Positions 9,178 to 16,945 of a stretch of DNA of 64,000 nt are shown here, in pieces. The stretch comes from Bradyrhizobium genomosp. I (2014) (GTDB taxonomy: Bacteria > Pseudomonadota > Alphaproteobacteria > Rhizobiales > Xanthobacteraceae): assembly GCF_000261685.1 (NCBI RefSeq), contig NZ_AJQE01000098.1, positions 1 to 64,000 on the forward strand. Direction: 5' to 3'. Position numbers and translations under genes: made by a program. Under the pieces are notes generated by a model, which ran no database searches, was not told the origin of the DNA, and was given only the letters and a program-made list of their open reading frames with translations. Positions within the stretch are counted from its first letter, which is position 1. Each line of letters starts with the position of its first letter.

Positions 9178-9621
9178 ATGCATCAGCCTGATGAAGACAG
9201 GTTCCGAGCCATCCTGCCCGAGGATATCGCGTGGAAGCCGTTTCCAGCCTTTCCGCCGGGCGCGCGGCTGGCCGTCATGGTCGGCCATCCGGCTGAATCT
9301 GGTCCCTACGTCGTCCGAGTGAAAGTGCCGGGCGGCACGAAGTTCATGCCGCACAAGCATCCGGAGGATCGGATTTACACGGTGATGTCCGGCGTCTTCT
9401 ACATAGGACTCGGCGAGACCTTCGACGGTGGCAAGGTTGAGGCCTATCCGCCGGGCACCGTCCTCGTGCTGCCCGGCGATACCTGGCATTTCCATTGGGC
9501 AAAGTCCGGCGAATACGTCACGCAGGTGTCCGCGATCGGCCCGCTTGGCCTCGAATATCGCAATAGGCACGATGACCCGCGCCTGCGTGCGGGAGAGAGC
9601 CTCGGCACGCAGTCAGGCTAA
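9178..9621 (+). CDS. small cupin-domain protein
   Basis: The protein is 147 aa from the ATG at 9178, chosen because AAAGGAGA lies 7 bases upstream; an ATG at 9151 is possible. The cupin motif 1 is MPHKHPEDRIYTVMSGVFYIGLG and motif 2 is PGTVLVLPGDTWHFHW, so metal-binding His residues are present. It may be a dioxygenase, isomerase or binding protein; the sequence does not decide. It is the last gene of the operon that starts at 4253. Confidence 0.8.
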   Translation: MHQPDEDRFRAILPEDIAWKPFPAFPPGARLAVMVGHPAESGPYVVRVKVPGGTKFMPHKHPEDRIYTVMSGVFYIGLGETFDGGKVEAYPPGTVLVLPGDTWHFHWAKSGEYVTQVSAIGPLGLEYRNRHDDPRLRAGESLGTQSG

Positions 9622-10093
9622 TGCGCGTAAATGCCGGAGGACGGGCGGAGCGGGCCGGGTTTGTGCGGGTCCTTGAAAGTCTCGAAATCGCTCGAGGGCC
9701 CGATGGGCCGAACAAGTGGTACACGGCGGTGGTCACAAAATCCGACGGGACTTTTCTGGAATCCTTGTTTTCCGCGGTTTTTCGAGCAACCTGGCCGAAC
9801 GGGAAGAGAGTCCCACTCTCTCCGCCGCCTGTAGATCCTAACCTCAAAGGAAGCCGTCCTAAGTCCGCTGACGTGGGCGGAAGCGGTCGCCCGGTTGGCG
9901 CAGAAGAGCTTCCGGGTATTGTCCGGCGGAATCACTCCACCTCCTTTGCCGAAACGCATGCTATCGCCTCATCTTCGGCACCGGCATGCCCAATGTAACC
10001 GCAATCCGCGCTCCGATCTTTTCCAAAAATTTTGACCTCGAAACGCAGCTTCGCTGAAGATCCCGTGCTACGGGTGTAATGTGATTTATCACA
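9622..10093. other. intergenic junction region with a possible tRNA-Ser 3'-end remnant
   Basis: No convincing gene is seen in 470 bp. The stretch near 9809-9830 (GAGAGTCCCACTCTCTCCGCC) resembles the T-arm end and acceptor tail of a tRNA-Ser, without the rest of the tRNA. GGAGCGGGC at 9647-9655 also matches the end of tRNA-Gly at 37864-37872, but nine bases may be chance. The region marks the change from metabolic genes to phage-like genes and could hold an attachment-site scar. Confidence 0.3.
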
Positions 10094-10095
10094 TT
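10078..10095. promoter_or_regulatory. perfect palindrome AATGTGA-TTTA-TCACATT overlapping a gene start
   Basis: Seven-base arms are separated by four bases. TGTGA/TCACA half-sites are of the CRP/FNR superfamily type, but the spacing is 4 instead of the 6 of CRP sites. The right arm overlaps the TTG start at 10094, so a bound protein would block the cassette's first gene. The palindrome is seen; regulation is inferred. Confidence 0.45.
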
Positions 10096-10426
10096 GCACG
10101 AGGGTCATTTGAATTACCGTCGATACATCGTGAGCGATGCCTGGCGCTCCAACAATGAAAGACTGCGCGAACTGAAGGTCGCCGGCGGACACTGTCGCTT
10201 GTGTTTCGAGGCGGCGACCGAGTGCTCGCCTCTTCAGGTACATCATGCGACTTATCTGCGCCTGGGATGCGAGGCACGCGGCGATCTAATCGCGCTCTGC
10301 GCACACTGCCACCGCGACGTCGAGGACATCCTGCGCCGGCGCCGCTTCGCCCGCGCTGTCCCGTTGCGCGCCGACGTGATCCGTATGCGCGACGTCCGCA
10401 CGCGCCTGTCCGATCCCACCCGCTAG
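10094..10426 (+). CDS. HNH-endonuclease-like small protein
   Basis: The protein is 110 aa from a TTG start. The opening YRRYIVSDAWRSNNERLRELKVAGGHCRLC matches the usual entry to small HNH nucleases. Two Cys pairs (C34/C37, C69/C72) flank the LQVHHATYLRLG core, giving the zinc-bound HNH pattern (H50, H51, H73). Such nucleases cut DNA in phages, mobile elements and restriction systems. It heads a run of same-strand genes up to 15472; the next gene starts 12 bp downstream. The start codon is uncertain because no clear ribosome site precedes it. Confidence 0.7.
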   Translation: MHEGHLNYRRYIVSDAWRSNNERLRELKVAGGHCRLCFEAATECSPLQVHHATYLRLGCEARGDLIALCAHCHRDVEDILRRRRFARAVPLRADVIRMRDVRTRLSDPTR

Positions 10427-10438
10427 GAGACCTGGTCC

Positions 10439-11011
10439 ATGGAAGCTGAAAGCGTCACGCTGAAGATCGTCGGCACCAAACGGCTCATCATGCGCAGCGG
10501 ACGGATGTCGGATCCCCTCGATCCAACGACCAAGGCGCTGGCACGCCTGACGTCCAAGCGCATGAAGACCGCCGCCGATCACGAGGAGATCGCGCGAATC
10601 GAGTGGAACGGCTGCTTGTGGCTGGAGTCCGGGCGTCCCTGCATCCCGGCCGAGGCGCTCGCGGCGACGTTCGTCGCCGCGGCTAGGTCGCGCAAGCGCA
10701 AGGACGCGGGGCGCGCCGGTCTGGTCGTGGAGCGCAACGCGCAGCTCGATTATGCCGGTCCGCGCGATCTGGATGAACTGTGGCTGTTGCCCGAATTCCG
10801 GCTGCGCGCCTCCGTCAAGATCGGGAACTCGCGGACGATGCGCACCCGCCCGTGCTTCCACGACTGGTCGGTCATCTTCACCGCGCACTTTCTCCCCTCG
10901 TTCTGGAATCGCGAGGACGTGATCGAGATGTACCGCCTCGCCGGCTTCTCGAAGGGACTGGGCGATTGGCGGCCGACGAACGGCACCTTCTCGGTGGAGG
11001 AAATCGCGTGA
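10439..11011 (+). CDS. phage-type protein of unknown function (190 aa)
   Basis: AGGAGA precedes the ATG at 10439. The sequence opens LKIVGTKRLIMRSGRMSDPLDPTTKALARLTSKRMKTAADHEEIARIEW and ends GLGDWRPTNGTFSVEEI. I recall similar proteins from phage genomes, always without an assigned function; that recollection is not a search result. The stop codon overlaps the GTG of the next small gene (GTGA), so the two are probably translationally coupled. No catalytic motif is evident. Confidence 0.7.
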   Translation: MEAESVTLKIVGTKRLIMRSGRMSDPLDPTTKALARLTSKRMKTAADHEEIARIEWNGCLWLESGRPCIPAEALAATFVAAARSRKRKDAGRAGLVVERNAQLDYAGPRDLDELWLLPEFRLRASVKIGNSRTMRTRPCFHDWSVIFTAHFLPSFWNREDVIEMYRLAGFSKGLGDWRPTNGTFSVEEIA

Positions 11012-11184
11012 GAGTTCAGGGTGGGGCGTGGTCCGGCGAGTTATGGCACGGCCCGGCGTGGCGGCTGGGAGGGATCGGCATCGCCGGTGCCTCCCACGTC
11101 TCGCTTCGCGACCCCGCGCGCGCGATCGGCCTCGGCGAGAACGAGAGCTTCGAGTTCTCCATCCTGGAGTCTAGCCATGTCTGA
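11008..11184 (+). CDS. 58-aa small protein between phage-type genes
   Basis: A GTG start at 11008 overlaps the stop of the 190-aa gene, and the frame's stop (11182-11184) overlaps the start of the next gene at 11177. The product is rich in Gly and Trp at its start (VQGGAWSGELWHGPAWRLGG) and ends acidic (LGENESFEFSILE). The tight overlaps on both sides support a real gene. Function unknown. Confidence 0.55.
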   Translation: MRVQGGAWSGELWHGPAWRLGGIGIAGASHVSLRDPARAIGLGENESFEFSILESSHV

Positions 11185-13366
11185 CGCCCGCGCGCACGCG
11201 GCCACGCGCCACGGAGCTTCGAAGGCCAAGAAGACCGGCTTTCGTCCCGCTCCCATGGGGCCGCTGCAACGCGCCGTCTTCCGCCGTGAAAAGAAGCGTT
11301 GGGAGGCAGCGCGCGCGACGACGCGCTTGGCGTCGGAGGCCCCCTCGGGCGGCGAGCCGCCGCACGCGGAAACGGCGTGGAATCGCGTACCGACGGCGGA
11401 CGCGGTCGCCACGAAGCTCATGCTGGCGAAGGCGTTCGACGAGCCCGAGAGCCTAGCGCTGGCGATGCGCTGCGCGTCCCCGGTCGTGATCTGCGACGTG
11501 CCGGACCCGGCCGTGCTCGGAATGGTCGCGGCCTGCTGGAAGGAGGTCGTACTCGGGGACGCGGCGGCCGCAAGCCATTCCGTGCTTTCCGACATCCTGC
11601 CGTCCATTGCCGCCCGGAGCGCTACGCAATGTCTCCATATGATCGTCGCGGATCCGCCGAAAGAATCGGATCGGCACCGCGCGCAACGGCGCTCCCTGGC
11701 TGCGCTATCGCTCGCGATACCCATGGTCGCCTTCTCTCCGCTCGCCGCCTCGTACCTCCCCGACGCCCTGCTCCGCGCCTGCGACGTCAGGCTCGCGGTC
11801 GGACGTCCCGACGCGGACATCATCGGAAAGACCGTCCATCTCGTCACCGGCTCGATGCCGCGGGACGTGCCGGACGAGGGCTTGCTCAACGAGATCGGAG
11901 CGGACGAGATCTCGCTCGCCGTCAGATTCGATCGTTCCGCCGATGAATGCATGGGCAAGCTGCGCCGGCTCGCGGCGTCCAAGGCGGAAAGCGCGAGCGT
12001 CCGCAGCCTCTGCCTCGACGATCTCCGCGGCATGGACGATGCCGTCGCCTGGGCCAAGGCGTTCGTGAAGGACGTCGCGGCGTGGAGACGTCGGGAAATT
12101 CCCTGGAGCGCCGTCGAAGCCGGAGTGGTGTTTGAGGGTCCTCCCGGCACGGCCAAGAGCACGCTGCTGCGCCTGATCGCCGCCGAGAGTGGGATCAACC
12201 TGGTGATCGCGAGCCTCGCGAAGTGGCAGGGCAGCGGCGAGGGGCACCTCGGCCATCTGCTCCGGCAGATGCACGCGGACGTAGCGAGAGCGAAATCATT
12301 GAGTCCTTGTGTTTTCGGAGTAGACGAAATTGAAGCATTCGGCGACAGGTCGTCGATGACGCACGCATGGAGGGATTATTCCCGGCAAGTGATCGACGGC
12401 TTCCTAGCCGCCTGTGATACGCTCTCGGCGTCCCACGACTTCCACGGCGACGGACGTGCGGTCGCGCTGATCGGTACGACCAACGACGCGAGCCGCTGTG
12501 ATCCGGCCATCCTGCGGTCGGGCCGTTTCAATAGGGTGATCCGCGTTGGCCTGCCCGACGGCGCGGCGCTCGAGGCGATCTTCCGGCTGAGGCTGCGCGG
12601 CGACCTCGCCGATGCCGACCTCGGCGACCTCGCGCTGGCGGCGCTCGGCTGCACCGGCGCCGACGTCGGACGCATCGTGGACGAAGCCCGACGCAGTGCC
12701 AGACACGCCGGACGCGGCATGGTTCTCGACGACCTCAAGCGCGCGCTCTGCGGTGGTGTCGAGACGCCGTCGAGCCTCTTGCCGCGCCACGCCGTCCACG
12801 AAGCGGCACACATCCTCGTCGACGTCATCCTGAACGGCCCGGCAGGCGCCGTCGCCATCATGACCGGCTCGGCGAGGACCGCGGCCTCAGTGTTCCGGTT
12901 CCGCGCGACGCCGCTGGCCGGCACCTACGCGGAAAATTTCGCACGCCTGCAGGTCAGGCTGGCCGGGCGCGCCGGTGAGCGTCTTGTCTTCGGCGAAGCT
13001 GGATGGGGCGGCGCCGGCGTGGACGGCTCCGATCTTCACGAAGCCACCAGGCTCGCGGCAGCGATGGTCGGATCGTTCGGCAACGACGAGGCAAACCTCG
13101 TCTACCTGGGTGCGGCGCGCGAAGCGGAATCCCTGCTGGTCTTTCCCGAGGTGCGCGACGCCGTACGGCAGGAGCTCGCCGCGGCCGACGGGGCCGCCTC
13201 GCGCATCCTGTCGGATCACCGCGAAGCGCTAGACGAGATCGCCGCCCGCCTCCTCGCCGACGGACGCATCGATGGCGACGCGGTCGCCGAATCGCTCGCC
13301 AGACGCGCCGGGCCCCGACGGCCGGCGACGATCCACACCCTCGATCCGAAAGGAGACAAACGATGA
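11177..13366 (+). CDS. FtsH-like AAA+ / peptidase M41 protein without an evident membrane anchor
   Basis: The protein is 729 aa. The AAA+ module has Walker A GPPGTAKS (K327), Walker B CVFGVDEIEAF, sensor-1 ALIGTTND and the Arg-finger region ILRSGRFNR. The C-terminal part has the M41 zinc site HEAAH (H541-H545) and the downstream LAGRAGERLVFGE...GSDLHEATRLAAAMV block, where D619 is the expected third ligand. FtsH normally has two N-terminal membrane helices; here the first 300 residues look soluble and resemble no domain I can name. An ATP-driven protease is likely. Start and stop overlap both neighbours, so it works with the cassette products, perhaps as a phage or mobile-element protease. 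Confidence 0.82.
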   Translation: MSDARAHAATRHGASKAKKTGFRPAPMGPLQRAVFRREKKRWEAARATTRLASEAPSGGEPPHAETAWNRVPTADAVATKLMLAKAFDEPESLALAMRCASPVVICDVPDPAVLGMVAACWKEVVLGDAAAASHSVLSDILPSIAARSATQCLHMIVADPPKESDRHRAQRRSLAALSLAIPMVAFSPLAASYLPDALLRACDVRLAVGRPDADIIGKTVHLVTGSMPRDVPDEGLLNEIGADEISLAVRFDRSADECMGKLRRLAASKAESASVRSLCLDDLRGMDDAVAWAKAFVKDVAAWRRREIPWSAVEAGVVFEGPPGTAKSTLLRLIAAESGINLVIASLAKWQGSGEGHLGHLLRQMHADVARAKSLSPCVFGVDEIEAFGDRSSMTHAWRDYSRQVIDGFLAACDTLSASHDFHGDGRAVALIGTTNDASRCDPAILRSGRFNRVIRVGLPDGAALEAIFRLRLRGDLADADLGDLALAALGCTGADVGRIVDEARRSARHAGRGMVLDDLKRALCGGVETPSSLLPRHAVHEAAHILVDVILNGPAGAVAIMTGSARTAASVFRFRATPLAGTYAENFARLQVRLAGRAGERLVFGEAGWGGAGVDGSDLHEATRLAAAMVGSFGNDEANLVYLGAAREAESLLVFPEVRDAVRQELAAADGAASRILSDHREALDEIAARLLADGRIDGDAVAESLARRAGPRRPATIHTLDPKGDKR

Positions 13367-14076
13367 CGAAGATCGAGAGGGGAAAGTCGTCCGTTCCGGC
13401 CCTCCCGCCGGCGCGCCACCAACCGCGCCCGTGCGCCGAAGCCGCACGGCGCAACGACCTCCTCCGCCGCGGGGTGCTCGCCGCGCTGCGCCGATCGGGC
13501 CGCTATTCCGTTGTCACCAACATGCGCGTTCCCGTGCCCGAGGAGGCACGCGAGGCGGTCCGCCGCGGCCGCCGGTCCGTCGCGACACGGGCGCGGTGCG
13601 ACACGGTGGTGATCGACATGGTCGTCGTCGATGCCCCCAATAGCTGGGCCGGCGGCTACGCATTCTGCAGCCCCGGCGCCCAGTCGCTCCGGGCGCGCCG
13701 CCGCATCGAGGAGGACCTGCGGGCAGCAGAACTCGTGCTCGGCCCTCACGTGAGCCGCACCATGGCGAGCAGAATCGACACGGTGACGGTCGGCATCATC
13801 GACGGGTGCGCCGATCCTGAGGAGTGCGACGACCTCACGATCGCGGCCAGCGAGATCTCCGACCGCTTCGACATCCCGTTCGTCGACCCCGAGGCCAAAT
13901 CCTTTGAATCTGCGGCACGAGCTAGGCGATCGGAAGACGGCCCGAAGTATTCGTATCCTTCAGACCGCTCGCCGCCCCCCGACGAACACGCGCGGAAGCC
14001 AGCCGCAGCAAGCGTCGGTGGATTCGATGCCTTCGATTGCCCCTGGCCGAAATCGCCGCCACGTCACGAGGCATGA
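13363..14076 (+). CDS. hypothetical protein of the M41 cassette (237 aa)
   Basis: The ATG overlaps the stop of the protease gene (ATGA) and follows a strong AAAGGAGAC site. The sequence has a basic N-terminus, then a core with hydrophobic strands (CDTVVIDMVVVDAPNSWAGGYAF, RIDTVTVGIIDGCADPEECDDLTIAASEI) and a low-complexity proline-rich tail. The alternation of strands and helices could be a nuclease-like fold, but no diagnostic residues are visible, so no function is given. Confidence 0.65.
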   Translation: MTKIERGKSSVPALPPARHQPRPCAEAARRNDLLRRGVLAALRRSGRYSVVTNMRVPVPEEAREAVRRGRRSVATRARCDTVVIDMVVVDAPNSWAGGYAFCSPGAQSLRARRRIEEDLRAAELVLGPHVSRTMASRIDTVTVGIIDGCADPEECDDLTIAASEISDRFDIPFVDPEAKSFESAARARRSEDGPKYSYPSDRSPPPDEHARKPAAASVGGFDAFDCPWPKSPPRHEA

Positions 14077-14489
14077 TGGAAGAGGTTTCCCCGAGACCCC
14101 GACGCCGGTTTCGGCGGCTGGCACGAATGCCGCGGGAGCGCGCGGGCACCCTGTTCGCAGTGCCTCGGCCGGCGGCCCGCGGTGACAGCGTCCAGGATCT
14201 CGATGCGGGGTATGGACGGCAGGTGGTCCGGATCGTCAATAGGCCGGCCCGGTACCCCAAGGACGGGGTATGGCCGCTCGAGCTTCGCGCCGACATGCTC
14301 GCCGCACTTCTCGACTTCGATACGACCCGCCAATTGTGCAAGGCCATCGCCGCGGGAACAGCACCAAAACCGGGTGCCGTACGTCTCGTCGGCCGCTCGA
14401 CTGAGTTGGTCTGGTCCCTAGCGGCCGTCCGCAGGTTCGTCGCGGCCCGGCACGGTGTGGCGGACGAAAGCCGCGACTGGGAACAATAG
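14073..14489 (+). CDS. small HTH-like hypothetical protein (138 aa)
   Basis: Two adjacent ATGs (14073, 14076) overlap the stop of the preceding gene. The C-terminal half, LRADMLAALLDFDTTRQLCKAI...ELVWSLAAVRRFVAARHG, has the helix spacing of excisionase/MerR-type DNA-binding proteins. Such proteins often control mobile elements. It is the last overlapping member of the cassette. Function inferred weakly. Confidence 0.55.
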   Translation: MMEEVSPRPRRRFRRLARMPRERAGTLFAVPRPAARGDSVQDLDAGYGRQVVRIVNRPARYPKDGVWPLELRADMLAALLDFDTTRQLCKAIAAGTAPKPGAVRLVGRSTELVWSLAAVRRFVAARHGVADESRDWEQ

Positions 14490-14554
14490 CGGTCGGCCCG
14501 TAGGACTTCGTCGCCTTGGCTTGGATTCTGCTCTTGGAGGCCGATCTCTTCACC

Positions 14555-15472
14555 ATGCCGACAACCGACCCCGATGGATTCTGCCCGTGCGAAAGTGGTC
14601 TCCTCTACCGCGACTGTCATCAGGCCGTTCGGGAGGCATCCCCGGAGGACGTGCTGGACGTGGGACGGCGTGTCTATGCGGACCGCTGGGGTACGAATGC
14701 CGGCTTCTACGAGAAGCAGGGTCTCTACCGGAAGCTGGCGGATCACCTCTTCTCGTTCACCCGTGCCACGAAGGTCATCGACATCGGCTGCGGACGCGGT
14801 GAAGGTCTGGCCGCTCTCGTGGAGGCCGCCGGCGCCGGCGCCCACCTTTTCGTGGGTCTGGACGAGAACCCCGATTGTTTAGCGGCTGCGGCACGTCGTC
14901 TGGGCGTAGGGACGCCCGATACGCGTCTCCGCCGCGTCGGTCTGGACCAACGGGAGTACGACCTCGAATTCGTTCCGGGCCGGTTGCCCGCGCCGGGACG
15001 AATCGTGCTCGCGCAAACGGACCTGCTGCGGCAGGATCCCGAGCTGGACGAATTGCTTCTCGTGGCCAGGCCCTACGACGCCGTGACGCAGTGGTTCAGC
15101 GGGATGCATTCCGCGCGCGAGCACGACCGCATCATGAAGGACATGCAGATCGGGTCCGACCGGGTGCATCGGATGGCCACCGACCTGGCCGCGCTCGAAT
15201 ACGCCGCCAACGCCGTGCGCGATGGCGGCATCTTCCACGTGGTGACGCGTGTCGCCGGCGACGACGTCCGCCTTCTGCGGGAGGATACCGCGGAGGAGGT
15301 GGGGGCGCTTGCCTCCCATGGTCCGATCACGCTGGAGGAGTTGGTCCTGCTGCCCTACACCGAGCCTCCCTTGGGTCCGCGCATCGGCGTGGGCGCGCCC
15401 GGGTCGTCGTACGCCGCCAAGAGCAAGTTCGCGGCTTCGGCGATCTTCCGGCTGGACCAGTCGTCCGCGTAG
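14555..15472 (+). CDS. SEC-C motif SAM-dependent methyltransferase
   Basis: The 305-aa protein starts with a SEC-C zinc motif (FCPCESGLLYRDCH, ligands C10, C12, C21, H22), followed by a class I methyltransferase domain with motif I VIDIGCGRGEG at residues 74-84 and GLDENP as motif II. SEC-C modules usually dock on ribosomes, SecB or other partners. The substrate is unknown. The start was placed at 14555 because the SEC-C motif begins at residue 9; an earlier start at 14516 adds hydrophobic residues. A hairpin terminator follows at 15533-15556. Confidence 0.72.
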   Translation: MPTTDPDGFCPCESGLLYRDCHQAVREASPEDVLDVGRRVYADRWGTNAGFYEKQGLYRKLADHLFSFTRATKVIDIGCGRGEGLAALVEAAGAGAHLFVGLDENPDCLAAAARRLGVGTPDTRLRRVGLDQREYDLEFVPGRLPAPGRIVLAQTDLLRQDPELDELLLVARPYDAVTQWFSGMHSAREHDRIMKDMQIGSDRVHRMATDLAALEYAANAVRDGGIFHVVTRVAGDDVRLLREDTAEEVGALASHGPITLEELVLLPYTEPPLGPRIGVGAPGSSYAAKSKFAASAIFRLDQSSA

Positions 15473-15530
15473 CGCGTCGATCGACGTCGCGAATCCTAGC
15501 CGACCTGCGTGGCTTCGGCGAGCCGGCACT

Positions 15531-15556
15531 AAAAAGCCCCGCCGAAGCGGGGCTTT
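15531..15556 (-). terminator. rho-independent terminator of the integrase gene
   Basis: AAAGCCCCGC-CGAA-GCGGGGCTTT is a perfect 10-bp stem with a stable tetraloop. On the minus strand it is followed by a T run (GGGGCTTTTT), just after the integrase stop at 15575. It lies between convergent genes and may also slow transcripts from the methyltransferase gene. Confidence 0.8.
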
Positions 15557-15574
15557 GGCAACGGTGCCGGTCCG

Positions 15575-16945
15575 TCAGGTGACGATGTCGATACCCCGCT
15601 TGCGCTTCCGGCCGCGAAGATTGATGCGCTTGTGCTGACCGTTCATCGCGAGTTCGGGGTTGTGCTTCTGGGTGTAGTGTTTGGCCACCGTGCCGTAGTT
15701 GGCGTGCAACGACGTGGCGGTGAATTCGGCGGGGGTGAGCCCCGCCAGGTGCGCCTCTTCCATGCCGCCTTTCCTGAACTGGCTCAGATTGAGGGGCGGC
15801 AGTCCGGCTTCCTCGCAGATCTCCTTAATGGCCGCGCGCAGCTCGGCGGGCCTCCACGGGCGGGTACGGTCGGCCCGCTCCGACAGGAAGAGCGGCTCGT
15901 CGCCGAAGCGGTTTCCCTTGAGTTCGGTCAGACGCTCCCTCAGGGCGTGGTACATCTCGTGTCCGTCGTCGTCCCACAGCTCGAACCATCCCTGCTCTCC
16001 GACCTTTTCCGCATCGACGAAAATCTGGTCTTCGTGGTTCGGGCCCCTGAACTGGTCGCACGTGAACTTGTACGGATAGTGGGTCACGCGGACTTCCAGC
16101 TCCCAGCAGTAGAGAACGATCGCCGAGACGCTCTTGAGACCTTTGCGGTCCGCGGTGCGGACGAACGGAGCGAGCCATTCGAGCTTCACGGGCGGCGGGC
16201 TGACCGTCCGGTGCGGCATGTACACGCCTGCGAAAGAGTTCGCCTTGTTGTGCATAACGAGGTTGGGGTGCTTGCGCTTCAATGCGTTGAGCATCGTGCG
16301 CACCGTCTGGATGTCGTTTCTCGCCGTCGCGGAGCGCTTCCGGACGGTTTCTTTGCCTTTGTCGTCAACCCCGGTTATGCGGACGTATTCGGAGTAGAAG
16401 TTGTCGACGTCGGCTTCGGTCATCCATCGGACGGGAACGGTGCCGAAGCGCCGTCCCGCGAAGCGGCCGGTCTGGGGGACGTAATTGCAGCAACGCCGGA
16501 TGCTTTTGCCGTAGCTGAGCTTGGTCTCGTCGGCCAGGGCATCGTACCTGTCCGTCGTCTGATACTCGACGTAGGCCCACTCGAGGCTGCCCACGACCGG
16601 CTTGAGGTCGAGCGCGACCGCGGCCGCGTTCTCCTTCCACTCCTTGAGGACAGGCGCGAACTGGGCGTCGTAGTTCGACAGTGCCTGATGGAGATCCGTG
16701 CCGAGCGAAAGGTTGGGCAGCGGAAATCCCGCCTTCCGCATGCGCGTCGAGACGTCGCATCGGAAGTGGACGCTTCCGGTCCGGCGGTTCTCGTGGGCTC
16801 GCATGTAGGGGGGCAGCGGCGGATCCTCGTCCACGATGGACGCCGGCGGCAGCAACCGGACCACCGTGGGTCCGCGGGTCGGCGGAGCCAGCCGGGACCG
16901 TGCAGCCGCTCCCTGGGTCCTCGTCTTGGTGTTCGTCTTGGCCAT
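15575..16945 (-). CDS. tyrosine-recombinase-like site-specific integrase
   Basis: The protein is 456 aa from the ATG at 16945 (AGGAGA 8 bases upstream). Its middle has an SAM-like core-binding region (LSYGKSIRRCCNYVP..., MTEADVDNFYSEYVR). The C-terminus has FRKGGMEEAHLAGLTPAEFTATSLHANYGTVAKHY, where R391, H414 and Y424 fit the R-x-x-K/H, H and nucleophilic Tyr positions of tyrosine recombinases. The first catalytic Arg is less obvious, so this is a divergent member. It probably moved part of the island. It is divergent from the KfrA-like gene at 17622 across a repeat-rich gap. Confidence 0.65.
   Translation of the reverse strand: MAKTNTKTRTQGAAARSRLAPPTRGPTVVRLLPPASIVDEDPPLPPYMRAHENRRTGSVHFRCDVSTRMRKAGFPLPNLSLGTDLHQALSNYDAQFAPVLKEWKENAAAVALDLKPVVGSLEWAYVEYQTTDRYDALADETKLSYGKSIRRCCNYVPQTGRFAGRRFGTVPVRWMTEADVDNFYSEYVRITGVDDKGKETVRKRSATARNDIQTVRTMLNALKRKHPNLVMHNKANSFAGVYMPHRTVSPPPVKLEWLAPFVRTADRKGLKSVSAIVLYCWELEVRVTHYPYKFTCDQFRGPNHEDQIFVDAEKVGEQGWFELWDDDGHEMYHALRERLTELKGNRFGDEPLFLSERADRTRPWRPAELRAAIKEICEEAGLPPLNLSQFRKGGMEEAHLAGLTPAEFTATSLHANYGTVAKHYTQKHNPELAMNGQHKRINLRGRKRKRGIDIVT

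Noticed and set aside
9647-9655. GGAGCGGGC matching the 3' end of tRNA-Gly as a left attachment site
   Set aside because: Nine GC-rich bases are not enough to claim an attachment site; kept only as a hint.
10078-10095. A CRP or FixK/FNR binding site
   Set aside because: CRP sites have a 6-bp spacer and FNR/FixK sites are TTGAT-N4-ATCAA; this palindrome fits neither, so only a generic operator is proposed.
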